DNA of 44,484 nt from contig JAKVKH010000030.1 in assembly GCA_022486625.1 (NCBI GenBank), positions 1-44,484 on the forward strand, written 5' to 3'. The DNA comes from Butyrivibrio sp. Lineage in GTDB: Bacteria; Bacillota; Clostridia; Lachnospirales; Lachnospiraceae. Shown here in pieces: positions 17,506-25,150 of this stretch (its first letter is position 1; every line of letters begins with the position of its first letter). Under the pieces are notes generated by a model. That model was not told where the DNA came from. It made no database searches and saw only the letters and a program-made list of their open reading frames with translations. The translations under genes and the position numbers were made by a program.

Positions 17506-18432
17506 TTAGCCCTTTACGGCGCCGATCATAACGCCTTTTACAAAATATTTCTGTAAAAAAGGATATATGCAGATAATCGGGATTGTAACAAACATAATGG
17601 CTGCTGCCTGCAATACCTCCGGTGTACTCGTAACTGCCGCTGCTTCTGAAAGGCTCGCTGTCTGCGCTTCCGTTGCAGATGCAACCATCTGATACAGTTT
17701 GTACTGAATCATCTTAAGCGAATCCGAATTGATGTAATATTTGTTATCTGCATAGGCATTCCATCTTCCGACCGCATAGAACAATGACAGTGTGGCGATG
17801 ATCGGTTTGGAAAGCGGCATCACGATCTGCCACAGTACCTGGAAATTGCTCGCACCATCCAGAAATGCCGACTCTTCAAGACTGTCCGGAATACTGGACT
17901 GAAAATACGTCTTCATGATCAGCATGTTGTATGGAGAATAGATCAGCGGCAGAATCAGAACCCACATATTATCCAGCAGATGCAGATCTTTCAGGACAAG
18001 GTATGTCGGAATCAGACCTGCGCTGAAATACATCGGGAACATCAAAAGGAACGTCAGAACCGATCTTCCTTTAAGTCTTTTTTTGGAAAGCGGATATGCT
18101 GCACATGTGCAGACAAGCATTCCCAAAATCGTAAACAGCAGTGTCACCAGAACGCTGTATACCATGGAATACACCAGGGACCCATCCCTGAAAATCGAGG
18201 TGTATGCGTCAAAGTTAATCCCAATCGGAAAAAGATAAACTTTTTTGGCAAGTACTGCATTATTATCAGAAATTGACTTTGATGCCAGATGCAGAAACGG
18301 CAGAATACAGGTCAGACACAGAATCGAAATAAAGACCACCATAACCGCATCGCTTACATGAAATTTATTGATTGCCCTGCTGCCATCAGATGCTACTTCT
18401 GCTGAAGCAGAACCTTTTCTGTTTTTTGCCAT
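17506..18432 (-). CDS. ABC transporter permease, CUT1 family (LplC/YtcP-like)
   Basis: Membrane subunit of the oligosaccharide importer, 308 residues, with about six hydrophobic helices. The EAA loop LEESAFLDGASNFQVLWQIV is the coupling site for an ATPase, and the family ending KYFVKGVMIGAVKG is present. ATG at 18432 has GGAGG 8 nt upstream; an ATG two codons earlier is less well spaced. It follows the other permease by 12 bp. No ATP-binding gene is present in the locus, so a shared MsmK/UgpC-type ATPase encoded elsewhere is expected. Confidence 0.93.
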   Translation of the reverse strand: MAKNRKGSASAEVASDGSRAINKFHVSDAVMVVFISILCLTCILPFLHLASKSISDNNAVLAKKVYLFPIGINFDAYTSIFRDGSLVYSMVYSVLVTLLFTILGMLVCTCAAYPLSKKRLKGRSVLTFLLMFPMYFSAGLIPTYLVLKDLHLLDNMWVLILPLIYSPYNMLIMKTYFQSSIPDSLEESAFLDGASNFQVLWQIVMPLSKPIIATLSLFYAVGRWNAYADNKYYINSDSLKMIQYKLYQMVASATEAQTASLSEAAAVTSTPEVLQAAAIMFVTIPIICIYPFLQKYFVKGVMIGAVKG

Positions 18433-18444
18433 GATCATTTCCTC

Positions 18445-19398
18445 CTAGATTAGCCCATCTTCTCCAAGCATTTTGGCAACCCTGTCTGCCAGAATTACAA
18501 GTGCCAGTCCTACCAGTGACTGGAACAGTCCTACTGCTGCCGACTGACTGAAGGCACCATTTCCCAATCCTTTTTCATATATGTAGATTGCCAGCTGATA
18601 CTGAAATTCCTTTACCTGTGTATTCCCAAACACATCAAGTCGCTCAAAGTTACTGCCCATGATCCGTCCGAGATTCATGATTAAAAGTGTCACCACGGTT
18701 CCCTTGATTCCGGGAAGCGTAATGTTCTTCATTCTCTGCCACCTGTTGGCACCATCAATCATGGCTGCTTCATACAGTTCTCCGTTGATTCCCGTAATTG
18801 CCGCCAGATAGATGATGGATCCCCATCCCATGGACTGCCATACCCCGATCAGCAGATATGTCACCGCCCAGTGCCATTTTTCTGTCAGAAACGGGATTCC
18901 ATCTGCAATGATCCCGGCTCCCGTCAGCAGGTTGTTCACAAGACCGCTTGATGGTCTGAACATTGTATAGGCAACGCTTCCGATGATGACCCATGACAGG
19001 AAATGCGGCAGATACAGAATCGTCTGTGTCACTTTCTTGAATCTCGGAAATCTCAGTTCATTCAGAATCAGTGCCAGGATAATCGGCATCGGAAATCCGA
19101 CTGCCAGATCCAGCAGATTGAACACAATGGAATTTCTGAGTGCTCTCAGAAAATCTGCATCTTTAAAGACCTTAATAAAAATCTTCATCCCGACCCATTT
19201 ACTGCCGTCAAATCCTCTTGCAGGCTTATAATTCATGAATACCATTCGAAGTCCCGGATATGCTGCATAGCTGAAGATCACTACCATTACCAGTGGAAAC
19301 AGAAGCAGCAGATATAACTGCCAGTCCCGTTTGAATGCTGCTTTCCATGTAATATCCTGAATGGCCGAAGAAGTTTTTTTCTTTTTCCAACTACTCAT
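18445..19398 (-). CDS. ABC transporter permease, CUT1 family (LplB-like)
   Basis: First gene of the transporter/enzyme operon, 317 residues. After a basic N-terminus (SSWKKKK) the first membrane helix begins near residue 30 (LYLLLLFPLVMVVIFSYA). About six helices are seen, and the EAA loop ELYEAAMIDGANRWQRMKNI lies in the C-terminal half. It pairs with the next permease to form the importer channel. The start at 19398 was chosen because GGGAGG lies 10 nt upstream; an earlier in-frame ATG is inside that Shine-Dalgarno sequence. Confidence 0.93.
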   Translation of the reverse strand: MSSWKKKKTSSAIQDITWKAAFKRDWQLYLLLLFPLVMVVIFSYAAYPGLRMVFMNYKPARGFDGSKWVGMKIFIKVFKDADFLRALRNSIVFNLLDLAVGFPMPIILALILNELRFPRFKKVTQTILYLPHFLSWVIIGSVAYTMFRPSSGLVNNLLTGAGIIADGIPFLTEKWHWAVTYLLIGVWQSMGWGSIIYLAAITGINGELYEAAMIDGANRWQRMKNITLPGIKGTVVTLLIMNLGRIMGSNFERLDVFGNTQVKEFQYQLAIYIYEKGLGNGAFSQSAAVGLFQSLVGLALVILADRVAKMLGEDGLI

Positions 19399-19468
19399 AG
19401 ATCTGTACCCTCCCATGATCAGATACCCTCTGTAAAAATTCTTTTGATTTCACTATCATTCTATTTTG

Positions 19469-19515
19469 AACTGTGCACTTCTTCCTTTCATTTCGATATA
19501 TAAAAGTGTGCAGTT
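19469..19515. promoter_or_regulatory. Inverted repeat spanning the putative promoter of the transporter operon
   Basis: AACTGTGCACTT (19469-19480) and AAGTGTGCAGTT (19504-19515) form an inverted repeat that differs only in the central bases. Their centres are 35 bp apart. A TATATA sequence (19496-19501), a possible -10 of the minus-strand operon, lies between the arms. This is a plausible operator for one of the regulators here. Confidence 0.45.
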
Positions 19516-19670
19516 TTGACCATTTATTTTCCTGATATTTCAGCTTTTGTCGATATTCATTAAATTTGTTCCCTGTTTTTGTGCGATTTTAATCACCACA
19601 GCCGCAGATTATCATTTAAGTATTTCTAAAGCAGTTCAGTTTTTGCCATTTTCTGAGTCAGAAATGCACA

Positions 19671-19698
19671 TTTGCAATAATTCGGCATAATGTATAAT
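19671..19698 (+). promoter_or_regulatory. Putative promoter of the second AraC-type regulator, with TTTGCAA motif
   Basis: TTTGCA (19671-19676) and a perfect TATAAT (19693-19698) are spaced by 16 bp. As in the other araC-type gene, the -35 lies in a TTTGCAA sequence also found upstream of the kdu operon and near-identically upstream of GH28. An in-frame ATG at 19690 falls within the -10 and so is not the translation start. Confidence 0.5.
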
Positions 19699-19731
19699 TT
19701 TTACAGGAATCCTTCCAATGAGGTGTTCATT

Positions 19732-20676
19732 ATGTCAAAACCCGCAAAAACAATTATCGAATATCGCAACTATGATCTTCCCGAATATTTCCCCGTTCTG
19801 CTTCTCTGCGGTGAACAATGGCGCATTTCTGACATTCCGTCCGGTATTCTTCATTTTCACAACTGCCTGGAAATCGGTATCTGTGAATCTGACAGCGGTA
19901 CAATGGAATTCATGGATGAACGTCTTTCTTTTCATGCAGGCGATATCACAATTGTTGCCAGCAACATTTCACATACTACCTATTCTTCTCCCGGAACCGC
20001 CAGCAAATGGTCCTATATTTTTGTAGACATTCAGGAACTGTTTCATCCAATGTTTCCGATTGACGCCTTTGACCGTGCAGAAGATGTCCAGCGCCTGATC
20101 AACAACTATTTTGGGATTCTTCCGGGAACTGTCTATCCGGAGATTTACAGCATCGTACTCGCTGTGGTAAGAGAATTACAGAAAAAAGAGATCAACTATC
20201 AGTTTTCAGTCAGAGGTCTTCTGATGTCCCTGATTGTAAAGCTACTGCCGGTTTATTATCAGCAGGGCATCTGTGCTACAGAGGAAGAACATGAAAAAAC
20301 GCTGGTGATCGCACCAGCGCTTGATTATATCAGAGAAAACTATATGCAGGATTTCAGCATGGAATATCTGGCCGGACTGTGTCACTTAAGTCCGACGCAT
20401 TTCCGGCGCCTTTTTACCTCCATCATGGGGAATGGTCCTCTGCGGTATCTGAACCGGACCCGGATTCAGAAAGCCGCTACCATGCTGCGTACGACGGAAA
20501 TGCCGATTCTGAGTATATCAGAAGAAGTCGGCTTTCAGTCTCTTTCAAGTTTCAACCGGCATTTTGCAGAAGACTTCGGAAAATCACCAAAAGACTGGCG
20601 TAAAAAAGCAGTTGCCACACAAAACCCTTCTGTCAGAAAATTTTCCGGATGGATGGCGCCGCCGAAAATGTCCTAG
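19732..20676 (+). CDS. AraC-family transcriptional regulator (transporter operon side)
   Basis: 314 residues. An N-terminal cupin-like domain (HFHNCLEIGICESDSGTMEF, then a GDITIVASNISHTTYSS segment) precedes an AraC DNA-binding domain from about residue 210. That domain contains DFSMEYLAGLCHLSPTHFRRLF and LSISEEVGFQSLSSFNRHFAEDFGKSPKDWR. ATG at 19732 has GAGG 8 nt upstream. Divergence from the LplB-like permease gene suggests that it controls the importer and the GH105/CE12/GH112 enzymes. It differs clearly from the other AraC protein in this window, so the two operons may respond to different inducers. Confidence 0.9.
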   Translation: MSKPAKTIIEYRNYDLPEYFPVLLLCGEQWRISDIPSGILHFHNCLEIGICESDSGTMEFMDERLSFHAGDITIVASNISHTTYSSPGTASKWSYIFVDIQELFHPMFPIDAFDRAEDVQRLINNYFGILPGTVYPEIYSIVLAVVRELQKKEINYQFSVRGLLMSLIVKLLPVYYQQGICATEEEHEKTLVIAPALDYIRENYMQDFSMEYLAGLCHLSPTHFRRLFTSIMGNGPLRYLNRTRIQKAATMLRTTEMPILSISEEVGFQSLSSFNRHFAEDFGKSPKDWRKKAVATQNPSVRKFSGWMAPPKMS

Positions 20677-20746
20677 CGCACAGATTTCGAAATGATATTC
20701 ATAATTGTTTCTTTTCCTTCATGGATCAGCATCTGCTGTTTCATGA

Positions 20747-21772
20747 TTACAGGATACTCAGAAGCCATTCCACATTTTCCTTCTTTGTCGCCCAGCTGGT
20801 TGCAAAGCGGACTGCAGTGTGCGTTTCATCATATTTTTCCCATATACTGAAACCAACCTGACCGGACAACCGGTTCATCTGCGCATTGTCCAGAATAACG
20901 AACTGCTGATTGGTCGGGGATTCCAGCAGAAAATGATAGTTTTTTTCCTGCAATCCCTTTTTGAGCAGCTCAACCATCTCAATCGCATGGCGGCTGATGG
21001 TGCAGTACAGATCATCTGTAAAAAGTGTATCAAACTGAATGCCCAGAAGCCATCCTTTCGCCAGAAGTGCGCCGTGCTGCTTGGTTCTCGTCACGAAATG
21101 TGAAGGCATATTGTTCTTCGTAAATACAACTGCCTCTCCGAACAGGGCACCGACCTTGGTGCCGCCGATATAGAACACATCCGTCAGTGCAGCAATCATG
21201 GGCAGATCCACATCCGTTTCCCTGCTCATCAGACCATATCCAAGTCTTGCGCCGTCCAGAAAGAGCGGAACCTTATGTGCATGGCAGATGTCTGATATTT
21301 CCTTCAGTTCCTTAGCACTGTACAGTGTGCCGTATTCTGTCGGATGTGAAATGTAGACCATCCCCGGAAAAACCATGTGCTCTCTGTTGTCATCTGTTTC
21401 AGAGGCATTCAGGAGCTGCTCCAGTTCTTTTGCCTGCATTTTGCCCTCATGTGAAGGAACAGTCATAACCTTATGACCGGTGTATTCAATTGCTCCTGCT
21501 TCGTGCACATTCACATGTCCTGTCGACGCAGCCACAACGCCTTCATATGGCTGAAGCATGGTATCAATAATAATCTGGTTCGTCTGTGTCCCGCCGACCA
21601 GAAACGCAATCTGTGCCTGCGGGCAGGCACATGCCATTCGAATTTTCTCTTTGGCACTGTCACACCAGTGATCTGTGCCGTAGCCACCGTTCTGTTCCAG
21701 ATTCGTTTCCATCATGCGCTGCAGAATTTTCTCATGCGCGCCTTCTGTGTAGTCACTTGCAAATGTAATCAT
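20747..21772 (-). CDS. Low-specificity L-threonine aldolase-like PLP enzyme
   Basis: 341-residue fold-type I PLP enzyme of the beta-eliminating lyase / threonine aldolase family. It probably cleaves L-threonine or allo-threonine to glycine and acetaldehyde. Visible residues are the G-G-T segment at 60-62 (VGGTQTNQ), H90 in TGHVNVHEAGAIE, D173 in LFLDGARLG, and the PLP lysine K206 in YIGGTKVGAL. ATG at 21772 with GAGG about 7 nt upstream is preferred over an ATG 24 bp earlier. It follows the methionine sulfoxide reductase gene by 50 bp and is probably co-transcribed. The function is established for the family; the exact amino-acid specificity is not. Confidence 0.85.
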   Translation of the reverse strand: MITFASDYTEGAHEKILQRMMETNLEQNGGYGTDHWCDSAKEKIRMACACPQAQIAFLVGGTQTNQIIIDTMLQPYEGVVAASTGHVNVHEAGAIEYTGHKVMTVPSHEGKMQAKELEQLLNASETDDNREHMVFPGMVYISHPTEYGTLYSAKELKEISDICHAHKVPLFLDGARLGYGLMSRETDVDLPMIAALTDVFYIGGTKVGALFGEAVVFTKNNMPSHFVTRTKQHGALLAKGWLLGIQFDTLFTDDLYCTISRHAIEMVELLKKGLQEKNYHFLLESPTNQQFVILDNAQMNRLSGQVGFSIWEKYDETHTAVRFATSWATKKENVEWLLSIL

Positions 21773-21822
21773 CTTTCTGCCTCTTTCCTCTGTCATCTTT
21801 CATCCGGATCCATATTCTGTCT

Positions 21823-22296
21823 CTATTGCGTAAGCCTGAGCCCTTCAAAGGTCGTTACTTCCTCAAGCGTCTTTACAAACAGTTCCATGCCTTCCCGGTC
21901 CTGCTGTGTAAAGCGTCCGGCCAGCGGGCTGTCCAGATCCAGCACTGCCACAACCCTGCCGCCTGCATGAACCGGTACGACAAGCTCTGAACTTGATGCC
22001 GCATCACATGCAATATGTCCCGGGAATTCATGAACATCTTTTACCAGCTGCGTTTCATCCTTCTGCGCTGCCGTGCCGCATACACCGCGTCCCATCAGAA
22101 TCCTGATGCACGCAACCTTTCCCTGAAACGGCCCCAGAAGAAGACTTCCCTGGTTCATCAGATAGAATCCTGCCCAGTTCAGGTTCTCCATATTCTCCAT
22201 GATCAGCGCCGATGCATTGGACAATACGGGCATATAGTCCGGTTCTCCGTCTGCAAGCGCCCGGATCTGCTGTGCCAGTAATTTATAATCCGTCAT
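21823..22296 (-). CDS. msrC: Free methionine-(R)-sulfoxide reductase, GAF domain (YebR/MsrC-like)
   Basis: Reduces free L-methionine-(R)-sulfoxide. The 157-residue single GAF domain carries the three family cysteines at C63 (GKVACIRILMG), C73 (RGVCGTAA) and C97 (HIACDAAS), followed by SELVVPV and VLDLDSP. ATG at 22296 has GGAGG 6 nt upstream; a longer in-frame start lacks a good ribosome site. It is divergent from the integral membrane gene at 22444, with a palindrome between them. The role is oxidative damage repair in the cytoplasm. Confidence 0.93.
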   Translation of the reverse strand: MTDYKLLAQQIRALADGEPDYMPVLSNASALIMENMENLNWAGFYLMNQGSLLLGPFQGKVACIRILMGRGVCGTAAQKDETQLVKDVHEFPGHIACDAASSSELVVPVHAGGRVVAVLDLDSPLAGRFTQQDREGMELFVKTLEEVTTFEGLRLTQ

Positions 22297-22338
22297 ATGC
22301 TTCCTCCCTATGATATAGCTGTAATATACTTCTGAAAA

Positions 22339-22359
22339 TTTTATCACATTCTGATAAAA
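22339..22359. promoter_or_regulatory. Palindromic operator candidate in a divergent promoter region
   Basis: TTTTATCA-N5-TGATAAAA is a perfect 8-bp inverted repeat between the divergent msrC and membrane-protein genes. Its size and symmetry suit a dimeric repressor. Confidence 0.5.
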
Positions 22360-22443
22360 GTGCTAAAATGAAAAGCAGATGCTTCACATAAAATAAAATC
22401 ACAATGATCCTTCGTATACAAAAGACATCAGGAGCTACACATC

Positions 22444-23208
22444 ATGAATCATGATTATTTCTGGAAACAGCAGTATGATCTGCCTGCAGGAGCCGGATAC
22501 CCGCTCTGGGGCAAAACACACTTTATCAGCATATTCGTCGTTGCTGTCTGCATCTGTCTTATTCTGTATCTGATCCGTCATATGTCAGAAGCACATCAGC
22601 AGCTCAGTATCCGTGTGATTCCGCTTCTCATGGTGGCACTTGAAACCTGGAAGGATCTGTTTCTCGTTTCCGTTCACCGCTTTTCGCTTGGTTATCTTCC
22701 GCTCCATCTATGCAGCATCGGCATCTTCGTGTTCCTGGCACATGCCTTTGCACGTACACCGAAATGGCAGGAAATCTGGGGTGAAATTGCTTTCTGTCTG
22801 ATTATGCCCGGTGCCATGGTTGCACTTTTCGATCCTGACTGGGCTACCATTTATCCGGTATGGAATTTCATGAATCTCTACAGTTATGTCTGGCATGGTC
22901 TGCTGGTACTGTATCCGGCACTTTTAAAGCTCCGCGATGACATTCACCCGACCATCCGCCATCTGCACTGGGATCTTCTGTTCCTGTGCGGTGTGATTCC
23001 GCCGATTTTTGTTTTTGATAAAGTCTTTAAATGCAATTATTTTTTCATCAACTGGCCGATCCCCAGCAGCCCGCTTTCCTGGCTTGCTTCCTTTATGGGC
23101 GTCCCCGGATATCTCTTTGGCTATGCGATCCTGGTCTTTATCATGATCTGCATCGTATATATCTGCATCTGGATCGCCTCTTTATTTCTGCGTCTTTTCA
23201 GGCGTTAA
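22444..23208 (+). CDS. TIGR02206/YwaF-like integral membrane protein
   Basis: 254 residues with about six to seven hydrophobic segments. The pattern of the TP0381/YwaF family is visible: a WxKTHF-type start (PLWGKTHFISIF), the helix ALETWKDLFL, LPLHLCSIGIF in the middle, the WGEIAFCLIMPGAMVALFDPDW segment, NWPIPSSPLSWL and a C-terminal basic tail. The molecular function of the family is unknown to me. AGGAG lies 9 nt before the ATG. The 3' end overlaps the convergent YczE-like gene by 11 bp. Confidence 0.85.
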   Translation: MNHDYFWKQQYDLPAGAGYPLWGKTHFISIFVVAVCICLILYLIRHMSEAHQQLSIRVIPLLMVALETWKDLFLVSVHRFSLGYLPLHLCSIGIFVFLAHAFARTPKWQEIWGEIAFCLIMPGAMVALFDPDWATIYPVWNFMNLYSYVWHGLLVLYPALLKLRDDIHPTIRHLHWDLLFLCGVIPPIFVFDKVFKCNYFFINWPIPSSPLSWLASFMGVPGYLFGYAILVFIMICIVYICIWIASLFLRLFRR

Positions 23209-23866
23209 TCCATTTCCTGTTGATTCCGGTAAAAAAGTGAACGAGAGGTCCAAGGCAGAATGCCGTCAGAATCGTACCGATTCCCAGATGACTGCCATCC
23301 CAGCCGATAAATCCCGTAAGGACAGCGATCAGAACCACCGCCACGCAGCTCCCGTCCGTCATCATTCTACCGGCAAAATAGGGAATCTTCGAAAAATGCT
23401 GCGCCATCCACATCGAGAGAAAATCATACGGTGACGCTCCAAGTCCTGCTGCCTGATACATAGACAGTCCGAAGGAAAGAATCGCCAATGCCAGAATCAT
23501 GACGATCAGCTGCAGCGGCAGATTAAACCCTGCTCCCGTAATTCCCGCTGTGCCAAACAGCCAGGTAAATGCCTGTGTCAGGTATCCAAGGATAAAAAGA
23601 TTGATCAGTGCTCCGAAACCCAGGTATTCAATTCCGATCATCAGCTGCAGAATAAGAAGGATCAGATTCATCAGGAGCTGGAAATTTCCAAGCCCCATGG
23701 GAATTCCCGCACTGATCGCCATCATCATGGCTGTATACGGGTCATTCCCCATTCCGGAAATCCGAAGGACTGCTTCCCCGAGTCCCAGCACTGCATTTCC
23801 CAGAAGCGCTGCAAAGAGTTTTTTCCATGTGAATTTTCCGATAAAAATCTGAACAATTCTGTTCAT
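23198..23866 (-). CDS. YczE/YitT-like integral membrane protein
   Basis: 222 residues with five to six predicted membrane helices. Segments typical of the YczE/YyaS group are SGMGNDPYTAMMMAISAG, then LGLGASPYDFLSMW-like (AAGLGASPYDFLSMW) and the final GIGTILTAFCLGPLVHFF. The function of the family is not established. The start at 23866 is chosen for AAGGA just upstream; the alternative ATG 54 bp earlier adds a non-hydrophobic tail. It overlaps the convergent gene's 3' end by 11 bp. Confidence 0.82.
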   Translation of the reverse strand: MNRIVQIFIGKFTWKKLFAALLGNAVLGLGEAVLRISGMGNDPYTAMMMAISAGIPMGLGNFQLLMNLILLILQLMIGIEYLGFGALINLFILGYLTQAFTWLFGTAGITGAGFNLPLQLIVMILALAILSFGLSMYQAAGLGASPYDFLSMWMAQHFSKIPYFAGRMMTDGSCVAVVLIAVLTGFIGWDGSHLGIGTILTAFCLGPLVHFFTGINRKWINA

Positions 23867-23988
23867 AAATTCCTTCACTTTCCGGCTCTGCCTATAAAAA
23901 AGAGGACCCGGCTGATCCACCGAAATCCCCTTATATTATTTTCTGCAGGAACATCCTGCCCGAATATATCTGTTGTCCTGAATTTTTA

Positions 23989-24933
23989 TTACTTGAACAT
24001 CTTGGCTTTGCGGAACAGCAGCGCCACACCGATACTGATCAGTATGACCATGAATACGATAATCGTAAATCCCAGCGGACTCTCTGCAAACGGCATCCCG
24101 TCTGCATTTACATTCATACCATATGCACTGAACACAATCGTCGGAATTGCCATCACAATCGTAATGATCGCCAGCGTCTTCATGACGATGTTCAGATTAT
24201 TGGAGATAACAGAGGCAAATGCATCCATCATCCCGCTTAAGATTCCGCTGTATATGTCTGCCATTTCAATAGCCTGTTTGTTTTCGACAATAACGTCTTC
24301 CAGAAGTTCTGCATCCTCCGGATATTTCTTGATCAGTGCAGTACGAAGAAGCTTTTCCAGTACTGCTTCATTGGATCTGAGTGCTGTTGTAAAATACACA
24401 AGGCTCTTTTCCAGCTGCAGAAGTTCGATCAGTTCGCTGTTCTTTGTCGACTGATGAAGCTGATCTTCAATCTCATCACTCTTCTTATCCACATCTCTGA
24501 GGTAGCGAAGATAGAGAGTATCAATTCTGTACAGGAACTGCAGAATAAATCTCGACTTCATAAAGGTATTGAAGTCCTTGACTTTCCCCTGAGAAAAAGC
24601 CTTGATCACCGGAGAATTCTCACTGCAGACCGTAATCATGGCATCCTGAACAATCAGAATTGCCATTGGGATCGTGCTGTAAAGCTCCCTGTCGCTCTGC
24701 TCCTCCACTGTCGGAATATTGACGAGAACCATTGTATAGTTATCGTCAACTTCGATACGGGAACGTTCATCCGTATCCAATGCTGCCTTGAGTACATCAT
24801 CCGGCAGGTCATACTGCCTGCAGATGTATTCCAGTTCTTTCTCCACTGGAGCCACCATGGAAATCCAGCAGCCATCCTTCGCTGCATCGATCTCCTGAAG
24901 CCTTCCGTTATCGGTCATGTAATATTGTAACAT
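23989..24933 (-). CDS. CorA-family divalent metal ion transporter
   Basis: 314-residue CorA/2-TM-GxN protein, probably importing Mg2+ as a pentamer. It has a large N-terminal cytoplasmic domain with long helices, then two C-terminal membrane helices. The first ends in the selectivity motif YGMN (G272-M273-N274); the second is followed by a basic C-terminal tail (RKAKMFK). The start at 24933 has AAAGGAAG about 8-9 nt upstream. Another in-frame ATG at 24960 lies within a hairpin and has no ribosome site. It is preceded by a leader with a short peptide and alternative hairpins, and by a good promoter at 25120-25091, so expression is probably attenuated. Confidence 0.92.
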   Translation of the reverse strand: MLQYYMTDNGRLQEIDAAKDGCWISMVAPVEKELEYICRQYDLPDDVLKAALDTDERSRIEVDDNYTMVLVNIPTVEEQSDRELYSTIPMAILIVQDAMITVCSENSPVIKAFSQGKVKDFNTFMKSRFILQFLYRIDTLYLRYLRDVDKKSDEIEDQLHQSTKNSELIELLQLEKSLVYFTTALRSNEAVLEKLLRTALIKKYPEDAELLEDVIVENKQAIEMADIYSGILSGMMDAFASVISNNLNIVMKTLAIITIVMAIPTIVFSAYGMNVNADGMPFAESPLGFTIIVFMVILISIGVALLFRKAKMFK

Positions 24934-24950
24934 AATCCATACTTCCTTTC

Positions 24951-24979
24951 GCGGCACCATGCCGCAAAAAGGGCATGGT
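24951..24979 (-). promoter_or_regulatory. Two mutually exclusive hairpins before the CorA ribosome site
   Basis: On the minus-strand RNA, ACCATGCC (24979-24972) pairs with GGCATGGT (24963-24956) as an 8-bp stem. GCGGC (24965-24961) can instead pair with GCCGC (24955-24951). The two stems share bases and cannot coexist. The second is directly followed by the GAAAGGAAG ribosome site of the CorA gene. The leader peptide stop codon ends 1 nt before the first stem. Confidence 0.6.
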
Positions 24980-24980
24980 A

Positions 24981-25040
24981 TTATTTAGTTGTTTTCATTA
25001 AGGTACATAAGGGTATGTCTGAACTTTGCGCAGGTTCCAT
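24981..25040 (-). CDS. Candidate 19-residue leader peptide upstream of the CorA gene
   Basis: A 20-codon frame encoding MEPAQSSDIPLCTLMKTTK, with AAGGA 9 nt before the ATG, ends at TAA (24981-24983). It lies within the leader of the CorA gene, after the promoter and directly before the alternative hairpins. Mg2+ transporter leaders such as enterobacterial MgtL begin with MEP and carry prolines whose translation speed controls the downstream gene. The resemblance is short and could be coincidental, but the arrangement of promoter, ribosome site, peptide and hairpin switch is coherent. Confidence 0.5.
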   Translation of the reverse strand: MEPAQSSDIPLCTLMKTTK

Positions 25041-25090
25041 GCGATCACATCCTTTCAGAATATGCGTTTTTCTATCATTGTAATCAGCTT

Positions 25091-25120
25091 ATCTTACCTT
25101 CTGAAATGCAGTACTGTCAA
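25091..25120 (-). promoter_or_regulatory. Promoter of the CorA leader transcript
   Basis: On the minus strand TTGACA (25120-25115) and TAAGAT (25096-25091) with an 18-bp spacer place transcription start near 25084, giving a leader of about 150 nt before the CorA start codon. Confidence 0.65.
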
Positions 25121-25150
25121 CCTTCAGAAGCATATTTTTACATCATTTTT

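Noticed and set aside
24961..25150. M-box (Mg2+) riboswitch upstream of the CorA gene
   Set aside because: None of the M-box conserved sequence blocks is seen; the leader is short and is better explained by the leader peptide and hairpins.
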